Positions 27,446-36,966 are shown, counted from the stretch's first letter. The stretch is DNA of 64,000 nucleotides from Pseudomonas brassicacearum (GCF_000585995.1 NZ_CP007410.1:6565001-6629000); one strand, 5' to 3'. Made by a program: numbers and translations. Notes: generated by a model not told the origin, from the sequence alone.

Positions 27446-29209
27446 TCAATGCCCGGACGAGTCCTTGTGATTGTCCAGGGTTTCGAGCAAGGCCACCTGC
27501 ATCCGCGTATGCAGGCGGACGAACCAGCGCCAGAGCAGCGCCGCCACGGCAGTCGCCACCACGGCGATCAACACCAGCAACTTGTTGGTCGGCAGGATGC
27601 TGGCCGACAAGGCGGCCAATAGCAGGAAGATCACCAGCAGCGAGAGCAGCGGGATCACCTCGGCGATCACCCGGCGCACGCGCTGGGTGTGGCGGCCCGC
27701 CATCTCCGGCTTCACGCCCATCTCCGCCAGCAACATCGACAGCGCCTTGAGCTTGCGGTACGCGGCAATCAAGAACGGTAGCGACAGCAGCAACGCCCCG
27801 CCCCAGATCAATGCTTTCTGCCAGCTCGGGTCGCTGATCCACGCTTGCAGATAGGTCGACATCCGCTCGGCGAAATAGCCACCCGAAACAAAAACTGCGA
27901 TGACCAGGGCCAGGTTGATCCCGACCTGCAACAAAATCCGCCTGATGATCGAGGCCACTACCGCCCCCTCACCTTGGGGCTGGATGCTGCGCAGCCACTC
28001 GCCATACATCCCCAGCACCCGCGTCAGCCGTTGCGGCATGACCGTTGCCAACTTGATGGACAATGGATCGGCAGCCCGGATCAGGTATGGCGTCATCAGA
28101 GTGGTCAACACCGAGACGGCAACCGCTACTGGATAGAGGAAGTCGCTAGTCACCTGCAAGGTCATCCCCAGCGAGGCAATGATGAAGGAAAACTCGCCGA
28201 TTTGTGAAAGCCCCATCCCAACGCGCAGTGAGGTGCGTCCATCGTTGCCCGCGATAAAGGCACCGAGGCCGCAGGACAGCATCTTGCCGAGCACCACGGC
28301 GCCAGTGATCACGGCAATCGGCCAGGCATATTGCAGCAATATGGCCGGATCAAGCATCAGCCCGATGGCGACAAAGAAAATCGCGCTGAACAGATCACGC
28401 ACCGGCTCCACCAGCCGCTCGATTTTCAGCAGTTGCCGGGACTCGGCCATGATCGCACCGATCAGGAACGCTCCGAGCACCATGCTGTATTCCAGCTTCA
28501 CCACCAGCAGGCAGAAACCGAAACACAGGCCTAGCACGGTAATCAGCAGCATTTCATTGCTGTCGAACTTCGCCACGTAGGCCAGTACCCTCGGCACCAG
28601 CAGAATGCCGATGACCAACGCAACAATCATGAATAGCGACAGCTTGCCGACGGTGGAAAACACCTCGCCGGAACTCACCGTGCCGCTGACGGCAATGCTC
28701 GACAGCAAGGCGATGATGCCGATGCCCAGGATGTCCTCGACGATCAACACCCCGAAAATCAGCTGCGCGAAGCGCTCGTTCTTCATCTTCAGGTCGTTGA
28801 GGGCCTTGACGATGATGGTGGTCGAGGAGATCGCCAGGATGGCGCCGAGGAACAGCGAGTCCATGGTGCCCCAGTCGAACCAGCGACCAATTTCGTAGCC
28901 AATCCAGATCATCAGCACGATTTCGAGGAACGCCGCGATGAACGCCGTGGCCCCGACCTGGAACAACTTGCGCAGGCTGAACTCCAGGCCCAGGCAGAAC
29001 ATGAGGAAGATTACCCCGAGTTCGGCCAATGTCTTGATCGTGTCTTCATCGTGGATGAAGCCGAACGGTGGCGTATGCGGGCCGATGATGAAGCCGGCCA
29101 CGATGTAGCCCAGTACCACCGGCTGTTTGAAGCGATGAAAAAGTACGGTCACCAGCCCCGCAGCCATCATGATGATCGCCAAGTCTTGAATGAAGCTGAT
29201 GGCATGCAT
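27446..29209 (-). CDS. CPA2-family cation:proton antiporter (KefB/YbaL-like) without RCK domain
   Basis: The 587-residue inner-membrane protein has 12 or more helices. The Na+/H+ exchanger domain covers about residues 5-380 (VVLGYIVAGFIIGPHTPPFG, LGLEFSLRKLF, LIVEDILGIGIIALLS, FSAIFFVAIGLMLDP). Instead of a cytosolic TrkA-N/RCK domain, the C-terminal 200 residues contain further membrane helices (INLALVIAVFVSGGYFAE, ALIWGGALLLSLPFLIAAYR). Potassium or sodium efflux is expected, but the usual nucleotide or glutathione control domain is absent. Confidence 0.87.
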   Translation of the reverse strand: MHAISFIQDLAIIMMAAGLVTVLFHRFKQPVVLGYIVAGFIIGPHTPPFGFIHDEDTIKTLAELGVIFLMFCLGLEFSLRKLFQVGATAFIAAFLEIVLMIWIGYEIGRWFDWGTMDSLFLGAILAISSTTIIVKALNDLKMKNERFAQLIFGVLIVEDILGIGIIALLSSIAVSGTVSSGEVFSTVGKLSLFMIVALVIGILLVPRVLAYVAKFDSNEMLLITVLGLCFGFCLLVVKLEYSMVLGAFLIGAIMAESRQLLKIERLVEPVRDLFSAIFFVAIGLMLDPAILLQYAWPIAVITGAVVLGKMLSCGLGAFIAGNDGRTSLRVGMGLSQIGEFSFIIASLGMTLQVTSDFLYPVAVAVSVLTTLMTPYLIRAADPLSIKLATVMPQRLTRVLGMYGEWLRSIQPQGEGAVVASIIRRILLQVGINLALVIAVFVSGGYFAERMSTYLQAWISDPSWQKALIWGGALLLSLPFLIAAYRKLKALSMLLAEMGVKPEMAGRHTQRVRRVIAEVIPLLSLLVIFLLLAALSASILPTNKLLVLIAVVATAVAALLWRWFVRLHTRMQVALLETLDNHKDSSGH

Positions 29210-29486
29210 GTCGGGGCTCCCTGTTCAAAATGACCCATCCCAGAGCCAGATAAGTCCGTTTCCTTTGTAGGAGTTGCCCTCGCAATGGGCTTTTGAAGGG
29301 TAACACCGCGACTTCCGACAAAAAGACGGTGCAATATATGGAAACAGATCCATCGGCGCGTGACGGCAACCACAGGCGCAGCGTCCCGATATCGGTGGTT
29401 TTGAAAACCTGGTGGTCTGTTCGGCCACCCACCAGCACCCGCAGAGGTGCACTCCCCGAATTGCTGCCTTGAACCGTGAGAACGTT

Positions 29487-29972
29487 ATGGAACCCGGAAA
29501 CGCCCAGCTGTCGATGACGGTGTTGATGACCCCCGATATGGCCAACTTCTCTGGCAATGTCCATGGCGGCACCCTGCTCAAATACCTCGACGAAGTCGCC
29601 TATGCCTGCGCCAGCCGCTACGCCGGACGCTACGTGGTGACCCTATCGGTTGACCAGGTGATCTTCCGTGAGCCGATTCATGTCGGCGAGCTGGTGACTT
29701 TCCTGGCGTCGGTGAACTACACCGGCAACACATCGATGGAGGTGGGCATCAAAGTCGTGACCGAAAACATTCGCGAACGCTCGGTACGCCACACCAACAG
29801 CTGCTTCTTCACCATGGTCGCGGTGGACGACCAGCGCAAGCCGGCCGCTGTCCCTGCGCTGCAACCGCAGAACGGCGAAGCAAAGCGCCGTTATGAACAA
29901 GCCCAGCAACGCCGGCAGATCCGCCAGGAGCTGGAAAAGCGGTATCAGGAGATCAAGGCGGACGGGCCTTAA
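29487..29972 (+). CDS. Acyl-CoA thioesterase (hotdog fold, YciA/BFIT type)
   Basis: The 161-residue hotdog protein has MANFSGNVHGGTLLKYLDEVAYACASRY, the typical N/D-x-x-G-x-V-H-G-G active region, then VTLSVDQVIFREPIHVGE. The C-terminus is a charged helix (EAKRRYEQAQQRRQIRQELEKRY). It hydrolyses acyl-CoA esters; chain preference cannot be read from sequence. ATG 29487 gives the family start; the open frame extends upstream without similarity. Confidence 0.88.
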   Translation: MEPGNAQLSMTVLMTPDMANFSGNVHGGTLLKYLDEVAYACASRYAGRYVVTLSVDQVIFREPIHVGELVTFLASVNYTGNTSMEVGIKVVTENIRERSVRHTNSCFFTMVAVDDQRKPAAVPALQPQNGEAKRRYEQAQQRRQIRQELEKRYQEIKADGP

Positions 29973-29990
29973 CGGATCGACAAAGATCAA

Positions 29991-30079
29991 TGTGGGAGCG
30001 AGCTTGCTCGCGATGGCGATGTCACAGCCAACATCTATGTTGAATGTGATGCCTCATCGCAAGCAAGCTCGCTCCCACA
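29991..30079. repeat. Inverted REP doublet (REPIN)
   Basis: TGTGGGAGCGAGCTTGCTCG at the left pairs with GCAAGCAAGCTCGCTCCCAC at the right. It separates the thioesterase gene from the convergent pdxY. Confidence 0.88.
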
Positions 30080-30106
30080 GAATTCGCAGCATTTCCACGG
30101 TGCCGA

Positions 30107-30979
30107 TCAGAGGCTGATCGGCACCGCCTCGAAACGCACTCGTGGATGGGCAATCCGATCCTGGGCGCGGATCAGTTGCAGCTCGTAGCTGGCGCAGGCC
30201 TGGGTTTCCAGCAGTACTTCATGTACCGCTGCGGCGGCGAACTCGAACGCCGCCACCAGGCTGTCTCCCAGCAGTATCCGCGCCAGGAACAACCCCGACG
30301 TCAGGTCACCCACGCCCACCGGTTGACGAGGGAAAGCCAGCAGCGGACGGCGTAGATGCCAGCTGCCATCGGCGGTCACCAGCAGCATTTCGAAGCTGTC
30401 ATCGGGCTTGCCGGGATAGGCCAGATGCTTGACCAACACCGCTTTCGGCCCACGGGCGAGCAATGCACGGGCCATGGCCAGGCAGTCCAGCAGCGACTGC
30501 GCCTTGCGCCCCGAAAAACTGTCCAGCTCCAGTTGGTTCGGGCACATGAGGTCCGCCACGGCAGCGGCTTCTTCCAGCAGAAACTCGCTCACTTCGGGCG
30601 CCACGATGCAGCCCTTCTCTGGATGCCCCATGACGGGGTCGCACAGGTACAGCGCCTTGGGGTTGGCAACCTTGATCCGCGCCACCCCCGTCAAGATCGC
30701 CCGCCCCTGGGCGGCGCTGCCCAGGTACCCGGACAGCACCGCATCGCAATTGCCCAGCTCACCGATCGCCGCGATGCCCTCCACCAAGGCCGGTATCTGA
30801 TGCGGCGCAAGCACTTCCCCAGTCCATTGCCCGTACTGGGTGTGATTGGAAAACTGTACGGTATTGAGCGGCCATACATTCACCCCAATCCGCTGCATCG
30901 GAAATACGGCAGCGCTGTTGCCGGCGTGACCGAATACCACGTGAGACTGGATGGCAAGCAGATGAGGTGTACGTTTCAT
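30107..30979 (-). CDS. pdxY: Pyridoxal kinase
   Basis: The 290-residue PfkB-like kinase has the PdxY/PdxK N-terminus [24 protein letters not shown], the substrate region [13 protein letters not shown], and the catalytic [13 protein letters not shown] with Asp as base. It phosphorylates pyridoxal in the B6 salvage pathway. The length matches PdxY. It is divergent from the DUF3301 gene with a 119-bp gap. Confidence 0.93.
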   Translation of the reverse strand: MKRTPHLLAIQSHVVFGHAGNSAAVFPMQRIGVNVWPLNTVQFSNHTQYGQWTGEVLAPHQIPALVEGIAAIGELGNCDAVLSGYLGSAAQGRAILTGVARIKVANPKALYLCDPVMGHPEKGCIVAPEVSEFLLEEAAAVADLMCPNQLELDSFSGRKAQSLLDCLAMARALLARGPKAVLVKHLAYPGKPDDSFEMLLVTADGSWHLRRPLLAFPRQPVGVGDLTSGLFLARILLGDSLVAAFEFAAAAVHEVLLETQACASYELQLIRAQDRIAHPRVRFEAVPISL

Positions 30980-31098
30980 GCGGGAAGTTTCCGTAAAACG
31001 ATTGGAATTCGAGCCGCGCAGTATGCGACTAAACGCAGCCTGTACGACAGACCGGCGACACAGTTAAGCTGACCGCAACTTGTTGGAGCACTTCGTTC

Positions 31099-31521
31099 AT
31101 GCTGACCCTTGGAAATATTTTCGTGCTGATGCTGCTGGCTACCGGCGGCGCCTGGCTGTGGCATAACCATGGCTTGCGCGAACGGGCCTTGGCGAGGGTC
31201 ATGCAGCATTGCGCCAACCTCAAGATCGAGCTGCTGGACGGCAACGTGGCGCTGAAAAAGATCGGCTTCGTGAAAGATGCGAACGGACGACGACGCTTGG
31301 CGCGTATCTATAATTTCGAATTTACCGTCACGGGTGAGACCCGCCATTCGGGCACCATTACCCAGTTCGGTGCCCACAGCGCACACATCGAGCTGGCGCC
31401 CTACCCGATGCCATTCGAAGAATCACCGCCCACGCCGATTGAACCGGTCCCGACCAGGCCCAGGGCTGAGGTCATCGAGTTGAGCCAGTGGCGTCAGGAA
31501 CACAACAAGTGGAAGCCTTGA
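31099..31521 (+). CDS. DUF3301 membrane-anchored protein
   Basis: The 140-residue protein has a single N-terminal helix (MLTLGNIFVLMLLATGGAWLW) followed by a soluble beta-rich domain (NLKIELLDGNVALKKIGFV, RLARIYNFEFTVTGETRHSG) and a proline-rich tail. This matches the DUF3301 family in gamma-proteobacteria. ATG 31099 follows TTGGAGCAC with suitable spacing. Its function is unknown. Confidence 0.85.
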   Translation: MLTLGNIFVLMLLATGGAWLWHNHGLRERALARVMQHCANLKIELLDGNVALKKIGFVKDANGRRRLARIYNFEFTVTGETRHSGTITQFGAHSAHIELAPYPMPFEESPPTPIEPVPTRPRAEVIELSQWRQEHNKWKP

Positions 31522-31533
31522 AACAGGACTGAC

Positions 31534-32499
31534 TCAGGGGCACCGGCAATTCGCCAGACCGGCTTGCAGGGCATCAACGTCTTGCGGCTCATCGAAAATC
31601 AGTTCGATCCGTGAGTCCTGGCGCCACTCGCTGGCGTTCCAACCCAGTGCGGTGCCGTCCAACGCATTGGCTGATACCCAGCCGTCGGCGCTGTGGATAA
31701 CCAGCTTCGCGCGTTTCCAACCCCAGCCTCTTAGCCATTGAGCCAGCGCCACCGTGTCGAATGACTGGCTCGGATGCCAGCGCCAGCCGATACTCCAACT
31801 GCCTTCCTGCTGCTGATACAGGCAGATCGGCGACTTCGGGTCAGTCCAGATGGCTGGCATCTGGCCCACGTCCTTAGGCAAGACCAGGTTATTCACAACC
31901 CCGCTCCCTCGAGCCGCCAACCCTGGCAGTCGATCAATCGGCAGCACCGCCTGTTGTGTCCAGTACAACGCACGCTGCGGCAGTTGCGCGGTGACGTGGG
32001 CGCGATCGGTTTCGGTGAGGTTTTCAGCTTTGTTCAACACCAACAGTCCGGCGTAGTCCAAGGCTTGTCGTTGGGCCTCGGGCAACGGCTTGCCCGCCGC
32101 CATCGCCTGGGCGTCCAGCACCAGCACGCAAGACTGGACCGCCAGCACGCCGAGCCAGGGCGCTTCGCTCAGTTGTCGCATCAGTTGCGCCGGATGGCCC
32201 AGCCCGGAAGGCTCGATGAACAGTCGGTGCGGTCGCGCCTTGCGCAGCAAACGACCGAGACCGATCTGAAAGGGCGCACCGTTTACGCAACACAAACAGC
32301 CGCCGGCCACTTCGCCCAGTGCGATACCATCGGCGGCCTGGGTCAGCAGCGCGGCATCCAGGCCTATCTGGCCGAACTCGTTGATCAACACCGCCCAGCG
32401 TTCGTTGGCCGGGCGCTGGGCCAGCAGTTGCTTGATCAAGCTGGTCTTGCCCGCGCCCAAGGGGCCGGCGATGACATGGGTGGGAATGTTCTGCAACAT
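31534..32499 (-). CDS. COG0523 (G3E) GTPase, putative metal chaperone
   Basis: The 321-residue protein has Walker A GPLGAGKT (residues 12-19), the CxCC metal motif GGCLCCVNGAP (Cys68, Cys70, Cys71), and a short CobW C-terminal domain. COG0523 GTPases deliver zinc or other metals to client proteins. It lies 1 kb from zigA in a zinc-starvation island, but no Zur box precedes it in the 27-bp gap to the divergent gene. It differs from ZigA in length and motif spacing, so it is a distinct subfamily. Confidence 0.9.
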   Translation of the reverse strand: MLQNIPTHVIAGPLGAGKTSLIKQLLAQRPANERWAVLINEFGQIGLDAALLTQAADGIALGEVAGGCLCCVNGAPFQIGLGRLLRKARPHRLFIEPSGLGHPAQLMRQLSEAPWLGVLAVQSCVLVLDAQAMAAGKPLPEAQRQALDYAGLLVLNKAENLTETDRAHVTAQLPQRALYWTQQAVLPIDRLPGLAARGSGVVNNLVLPKDVGQMPAIWTDPKSPICLYQQQEGSWSIGWRWHPSQSFDTVALAQWLRGWGWKRAKLVIHSADGWVSANALDGTALGWNASEWRQDSRIELIFDEPQDVDALQAGLANCRCP

Positions 32500-32526
32500 A
32501 ATCGACAGCTTTCGATGGAGGTGAAA

Positions 32527-32880
32527 ATGCGGATGATCGGCTGGTTGTTACTGGCACTGACTTCGAACCAGGCACTGGCCCAGGCCTGTGTGGTGCACAG
32601 TCAGGCGGAACGGCTCGATGTGAAAGTCTGCCAGCAGAACCGCAACATTCCGCAGAAGTTGTTCGCCGACGGTTTCTGCCAGCCAAGCCTCGCCGGGCAA
32701 AAAGTCGAGGTGCAGTACGTCGATCAGTGCCCTGGCGGCGCGTTTGGTATCTGCAGCAACGCCCAAGTCGCCAATATGCCCTACCGCCAGGATATTCACT
32801 ATTACGGCGTGGCCACCGATGCGGCTTATCTCCAGCCGTTTTGTGAAGGGCAAAGCCAGGGTACCTGGCTCAAGCCTTAG
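32527..32880 (+). CDS. Small secreted six-cysteine protein
   Basis: The 117-residue product has a signal peptide (MRMIGWLLLALTSNQALAQA) and six cysteines in the mature part, enough for three disulfides. ATG 32527 follows GGAGGTGAAA, a strong ribosome-binding site; the frame open upstream is antisense to the GTPase gene and is not used. It starts 27 bp from the divergent COG0523 gene and overlaps the convergent DUF1826 gene by 4 bp. I recall an orthologue between the same neighbours in P. aeruginosa, which supports its being real. Function is unknown. Confidence 0.78.
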   Translation: MRMIGWLLLALTSNQALAQACVVHSQAERLDVKVCQQNRNIPQKLFADGFCQPSLAGQKVEVQYVDQCPGGAFGICSNAQVANMPYRQDIHYYGVATDAAYLQPFCEGQSQGTWLKP

Positions 32881-33530
32881 GCCAGCCAGTCCAGCGTGAG
32901 GATCAATCGACGTTCCCCCGGGGCCGGCTCCGGCGAACGATGGATCAGGCCGGACCCTTCATTGCCGTGCCATTTCTCGCCTTTAAGCAACGCCACATCA
33001 CCACTGCACAGCTGCTGGATTACGCGCGGATCGCAGGGCTCGGCCTCAGGCTGCGCCAGGCATCGACGGTCCATGGCCCCCTCCTCCAACCATTGGCTGC
33101 CGACACCGGCGTAAGTGGTGATCAGCCGTACCGGCACGTGGTCGACGTGAAAGCGCGGGCACATGGCTTTGTCCAGAGTGCGCAGACGCAGGCCGATACG
33201 CCGTGCCCCTAGCAGGCACGCAAACGCGCTGACCAGCCAGGCGACGTCGGCGATAAAGCCCTCGTAGCCTTGTAGGTCGCTGAAGCCCTTGGCGAGACCG
33301 TGCAACGCCGGTGGTGCGTCCTCTTCCGGCAATTCGAGAACCAGCGACTCAGCCAGAGGCTCATCCAGCGAAAGCACCAACGCCGAAAAATCGTGGATGT
33401 GGGCCGGAAGCTCACGTTGCCAGACCGCCAGGTTGGTGCCGTCGTCCAGGATCTGCGTCAGAATCCGCGGCGTTTCGCCCTGGACCTGCCGCACCTGTGT
33501 AGGCCTTTTCAGAGTGGACGCCAGCATCAT
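32877..33530 (-). CDS. DUF1826 protein coupled to zigA
   Basis: The 217-residue cytosolic protein carries [19 protein letters not shown] (a possible His/Cys metal site, with a later [16 protein letters not shown]), matching DUF1826. HxD...H and R spacing hints at a cupin or 2-oxoglutarate oxygenase-like fold, but this is speculative. Its ATG overlaps the zigA stop codon (ATGA at 33530-33527), so the two are translationally coupled and probably Zur-controlled together. Confidence 0.82.
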   Translation of the reverse strand: MMLASTLKRPTQVRQVQGETPRILTQILDDGTNLAVWQRELPAHIHDFSALVLSLDEPLAESLVLELPEEDAPPALHGLAKGFSDLQGYEGFIADVAWLVSAFACLLGARRIGLRLRTLDKAMCPRFHVDHVPVRLITTYAGVGSQWLEEGAMDRRCLAQPEAEPCDPRVIQQLCSGDVALLKGEKWHGNEGSGLIHRSPEPAPGERRLILTLDWLA

Positions 33531-34735
33531 GCCGCAACCTCGTCATGCCACGGACCGAACGGGTCCGGCAACAAGCGCCAGCTCTCGACACCCAGGGCCA
33601 TTTCAGCGTCCGTGAGCAGGCAAGCATCCAACTCCGCGCTGAGCCGGGTGAAGTCGATGTTTTGCCCGATGAATACCAACTCCTGGCGGCAATCGCCCGT
33701 GGTCGCAAGCCAGTTGTTCAGAATGGCGGCGGTACTTTCTTCGTCCTGCGGCCATTGGTTTTTTGGTACGAAACGCCACCAGCGCCCGGCAAATCCGTGC
33801 CGCATTAAGCCGCCGGCCTGGGACCAACTGCCCGCTTCTTCGGGTTTGCTGGCCAGCCAGAAGAAACCCTTGGAGCGTAGGAGCTTGCCATTGGTCCATG
33901 GGCGGTCGATCAAATTGAAAAACCGCTGGGGATGAAAGGGTCGGCGCGCCCGATAGGCCGTCGAGGCGATGCCATATTCTTCGGTCTCGGGCACATGTTC
34001 GCCGCGCAGCTCCTGTAGCCAGCCGGGGGCTTGAGCCGCGCGCTCAAAGTCGAAAAGGCCGGTGTCGAGAATGCTCCCCAAGGGGACCTGTCCCATGACC
34101 ATGGGGATGATCCGGGCCTGGGCGTTGAGACGTTGCAGAATGGCGACCAACTCCTCCCGTTCGTGACGGCTGATCAGGTCGATTTTGCTGATCAAAATCA
34201 CGTCGGCGAACTCGATCTGTTCGATCAACAGGTCAGTAATCGAGCGCTCGTCTTCCTCGCCCAAGGTTTCACCCCGTGACGCAAGGCTTTCGGCGGCCTG
34301 GAAATCCAGCAGGAAATTCACGCCATCAACCACCGTCACCATCGTGTCGAGCCGGGCGACATCGGCCAGGCTGCGGCCCTCTTCATCGCGGAAAGTGAAG
34401 GTTTCAGCCACCGGCAAGGGTTCAGAAATACCCGTCGATTCGATCAGCAGATAATCGAAGCGCCCCTCCCTGGCGAGCTGACCGACTTCCTCCAGCAAGT
34501 CCTCCCGCAACGTGCAGCAGATGCAGCCATTGCTCATCTCCACCAGTTTCTCTTCGGCGCGGTTCAGGGTGACATCTCGCTGGACTTCGCTGCCATCGAT
34601 GTTGATCTCGCTCATATCGTTGACGATCACGGCGACCCGTAGATTGTCGCGATTACGCAGCACGTGATTGAGCAGCGTACTTTTGCCGGCACCAAGGAAG
34701 CCGGAAAGTACGGTGACGGGAAGGCGATTGGGCAT
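33527..34735 (-). CDS. zigA: Zur-regulated COG0523 GTPase
   Basis: The 402-residue protein has Walker [11 protein letters not shown], the metal motif GCICC (Cys71, Cys73, Cys74) and a long CobW_C domain ([16 protein letters not shown]). ATG 34735 is chosen over ATG 34750 because GAGGAT sits 8 bp before it and the length fits the family. ZigA is induced by zinc starvation in Pseudomonas and Acinetobacter. A perfect Zur box lies about 100 bp upstream, shared with the divergent secreted protein. It leads the zigA-DUF1826 unit. Confidence 0.93.
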   Translation of the reverse strand: MPNRLPVTVLSGFLGAGKSTLLNHVLRNRDNLRVAVIVNDMSEINIDGSEVQRDVTLNRAEEKLVEMSNGCICCTLREDLLEEVGQLAREGRFDYLLIESTGISEPLPVAETFTFRDEEGRSLADVARLDTMVTVVDGVNFLLDFQAAESLASRGETLGEEDERSITDLLIEQIEFADVILISKIDLISRHEREELVAILQRLNAQARIIPMVMGQVPLGSILDTGLFDFERAAQAPGWLQELRGEHVPETEEYGIASTAYRARRPFHPQRFFNLIDRPWTNGKLLRSKGFFWLASKPEEAGSWSQAGGLMRHGFAGRWWRFVPKNQWPQDEESTAAILNNWLATTGDCRQELVFIGQNIDFTRLSAELDACLLTDAEMALGVESWRLLPDPFGPWHDEVAA

Positions 34736-34836
34736 CAGGTATATCCTCATCGGGGCGGCCTTTGCTCACGCTGTTCACGCGTGTTGCGGCTCGTTTTCAG
34801 GCTTTTGACTGGGTTCAAGGTCTGCGTGCTATTTAT

Positions 34837-34849
34837 GTTATAGTATAAC
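34837..34849. promoter_or_regulatory. Zur box between zigA and the divergent secreted-protein gene
   Basis: GTTATAGTATAAC is a perfect match to the gamma-proteobacterial zinc uptake regulator site GTTATAnTATAAC. It lies 102 bp from the zigA start and 48 bp from the start of the gene at 34898. Confidence 0.9.
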
Positions 34850-34897
34850 AACGCAATTCAACCAGCCCCGCAGCCTTCATTGGTCTGAGAACAATCA

Positions 34898-35293
34898 ATG
34901 CGCAATCATTTGAAATTCGTCTTGGCGAGCCCGTTGTTGCTGTGGGTGCTAAGTGCTTCGGCACAAAACCCGCTCTTGGCGAACTGCACCCGCAGCGCGA
35001 ATTTGCTGGCTTGTGTGGATGGGCAAGGCAACGCCTACAGCGTCGCGACGAGCGGAAGTACGATTTATTTGCGTGGTTTTGAAGCGTTCAGTCGTCGCTA
35101 TTGGGCGCAAACCAACAGTCGCTACGGTCAGCTCACGTTCTTTACAGGCGTGGCGTCCGACGGAGAGAGTTGGGTTGGATACAGTCAGCGTGTTGGCTGG
35201 ACGACGATCAATCGATTTTCCAGCTCGGGTGGTAGTACCGGAAAATTCGTCTGCGGCCGTATGAACGGTTGCCAGGATTCTTCGTCACACTGA
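34898..35293 (+). CDS. Small secreted four-cysteine protein behind a Zur box
   Basis: The 131-residue product has a signal peptide (MRNHLKFVLASPLLLWVLSASA). The mature domain is rich in Gly, Ser and Tyr and has two Cys pairs (NCTRSANLLACVD and FVCGRMNGC). I do not recognise the family. It has no His-rich stretch. A perfect Zur box 48 bp upstream suggests induction in zinc starvation. It occupies the place that dksA2 holds next to zigA in P. aeruginosa. A parS-like site begins at its stop codon. Confidence 0.78.
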   Translation: MRNHLKFVLASPLLLWVLSASAQNPLLANCTRSANLLACVDGQGNAYSVATSGSTIYLRGFEAFSRRYWAQTNSRYGQLTFFTGVASDGESWVGYSQRVGWTTINRFSSSGGSTGKFVCGRMNGCQDSSSH

Positions 35294-35309
35294 TGTTTCA
35301 CGTGGAACG
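35294..35309. promoter_or_regulatory. parS-like site
   Basis: TGTTTCACGTGGAACG matches the Pseudomonas parS palindrome TGTTCCACGTGGAACA at 14 of 16 positions. It lies in the gap before folE2. Confidence 0.7.
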
Positions 35310-35361
35310 TGAGAGGAGCAGATGAAACTCCGTTCATGGAAAAGGTTTCTTTGAATTAACT

Positions 35362-35374
35362 GTTATACTATAAC
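35362..35374. promoter_or_regulatory. Zur box upstream of folE2
   Basis: GTTATACTATAAC is a perfect Zur palindrome and the exact reverse complement of the box at 34837. It lies 30 bp before the folE2 start and should control the folE2-ABC transporter operon. Confidence 0.9.
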
Positions 35375-35404
35375 ATTAATTCAAACCTACGATGGACCTT
35401 GACC

Positions 35405-36301
35405 ATGAATGCGTTAACGCTGCCAGACGTTGCTGCGCAGGTTTCACGCCAAGCGTTGCCCCTCGATTGGGTCGGCATGTGCGGCATCGCAACCCCCGTG
35501 TTAATTGACGGTCAGCGTCTGAGCGCGATCGCCGACGCGGGTGTCAGCCTCGACGATGGAGACGCTCGGGGTATTCACATGTCACGTCTGTACCTGGCGT
35601 TGGATATGCTGGAAGAGACGCCGCTTTCCCCGATGCTGTTGCGCCGCGTGTTGCAGCAATTTCTTGATAGTCATGAAGGCTTGTCCCAGACCGCCACCCT
35701 GAGCATCCATACTGATTTGCTACTCAAGCGTCCGGCGCTGATCAGCCCACTGGCGGGCTGGAAGCGTTATCCAGTGAGCATTAAAGCGCAGCTGAGAGAC
35801 GCAGTGTTCCACGTGGAACTGAAAATCCAGATTCCCTATTCCTCCACCTGCCCTTGCTCAGCAGCACTTGCTCGACAGCTGATCCAGCAGCAATTCGTGA
35901 ACGACTTCGCCAACAAGCGGCTTGAGCACGCCGACATCCTGGCCTGGTTGGGCTCAGCGAACGGCATTGTGGCTACCCCGCATAGCCAGCGCAGTACTGC
36001 GACCCTGAATCTAAGATTGAAGGCCAACGTCGACGAATTGCCTTTGCTGTCTCTGATCAACGAAGCCGAAGCCGCCCTCGGCACCGCTGTGCAAACTGCA
36101 GTCAAACGCGCCGATGAACAGGCCTTCGCCCTCGCCAACGGCCAGAATCTGATGTTCTGCGAGGATGCCGCTCGGCGATTAAGCACAGCCTTGCGGCGGT
36201 CATCCAACATCGTCGCCCTGGATGTTCGCGTCGTCCACGCCGAAAGCCTGCATGCCCATGACGCCGTGGCCGAAAGCCGCTGGCAGCGGGAGGCATCATG
36301 A
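35405..36301 (+). CDS. folE2: GTP cyclohydrolase IB, zinc-independent
   Basis: The 298-residue FolE2 has the catalytic region PYSSTCPCSAALAR with the conserved cysteine at residue 149. Further FolE2 signatures are GIHMSRLYLALD and QRSTATLNLRLKA. It makes dihydroneopterin triphosphate from GTP when the zinc enzyme FolE is short of metal. ATG 35405 is preferred over TTG 35399. Its stop codon overlaps the ABC ATPase start (ATGA). A second parS-like site lies inside the gene at 35805. Confidence 0.94.
   Translation: MNALTLPDVAAQVSRQALPLDWVGMCGIATPVLIDGQRLSAIADAGVSLDDGDARGIHMSRLYLALDMLEETPLSPMLLRRVLQQFLDSHEGLSQTATLSIHTDLLLKRPALISPLAGWKRYPVSIKAQLRDAVFHVELKIQIPYSSTCPCSAALARQLIQQQFVNDFANKRLEHADILAWLGSANGIVATPHSQRSTATLNLRLKANVDELPLLSLINEAEAALGTAVQTAVKRADEQAFALANGQNLMFCEDAARRLSTALRRSSNIVALDVRVVHAESLHAHDAVAESRWQREAS
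35805..35820. promoter_or_regulatory. parS-like site inside folE2
   Basis: TGTTCCACGTGGAACT has a perfect 14-bp palindromic core (GTTCCACGTGGAAC) and 15 of 16 matches to the Pseudomonas parS consensus. Confidence 0.8.
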
Positions 36302-36966
36302 TCCGTTGCCAGACCTTGCGCTGGGGCGCGCCCGGACAACCCCTCACGCCGTCGCTGAACATGGCGCGGCCGGCGGGTAGCCTGACCGCCATCATCGGTG
36401 CCAACGGCTCAGGCAAAAGCAGTTTGCTGAAAGTGCTCGCGGGGCTGCAAAAACCGCTGTCCGGCAAAGTCACGTTGGATGTTCCACGACGTGGCGGTGT
36501 CTCGTTCCTGCCACAGCAGCAACATCTGGATCGGCAATTCCCCATCAGCTTGCAAGAGTTGGTCGCCGCCGGTTCCTGGGGTAACCGCCACACGCCAGCC
36601 ATGCGAAAAAAGTTGCTCCAGGCCGTCCTGGAAGACTGGGCGCTGGCAGGTCTGGAACATCGCCCGTTGATGGCGCTGTCTGGCGGCGAGTTACAACGCG
36701 CCCTACTCGCTCGCCTGAGTCTGGCTGAAGCGCCATTGCTGTTGCTCGACGAACCCCACGCCGCTCTCGACGAACAGGGCCAGGCGCTGCTGTGGAAACA
36801 CATCCATGGCTGGCATGCTGCGGGCAGAACCCTGGTGGTGGTTTGTCATGACTTGGCGGCGGTACGCGAGCATATGCCTGACACATTACTGATCCGCCAC
36901 ACCGGCTGCGTGCTGGATCGCAGTGTCGAGTTGATTGCCCAGCAACCTTGCACGCGGGTGGCCTGA
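36298..36966 (+). CDS. Zinc/manganese-type ABC transporter ATPase
   Basis: The 222-residue ATPase has Walker A GANGSGKSS, the Q-loop FLPQQQHLDRQFPI (typical of metal ABC systems), signature LSGGELQRA and Walker B LLLLDEPHAALD. It overlaps folE2 by 4 bp and is followed by a permease and a metal-binding protein, so it energises import of a divalent metal, most likely zinc given the Zur box before folE2. Confidence 0.9.
   Translation: MIRCQTLRWGAPGQPLTPSLNMARPAGSLTAIIGANGSGKSSLLKVLAGLQKPLSGKVTLDVPRRGGVSFLPQQQHLDRQFPISLQELVAAGSWGNRHTPAMRKKLLQAVLEDWALAGLEHRPLMALSGGELQRALLARLSLAEAPLLLLDEPHAALDEQGQALLWKHIHGWHAAGRTLVVVCHDLAAVREHMPDTLLIRHTGCVLDRSVELIAQQPCTRVA

Noticed and set aside
31774..32526. A long N-terminal extension of the six-cysteine protein
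   Set aside because: The extension is antisense to the COG0523 GTPase; ATG 32527 has the strong GGAGGTGAAA site and starts a normal signal peptide.
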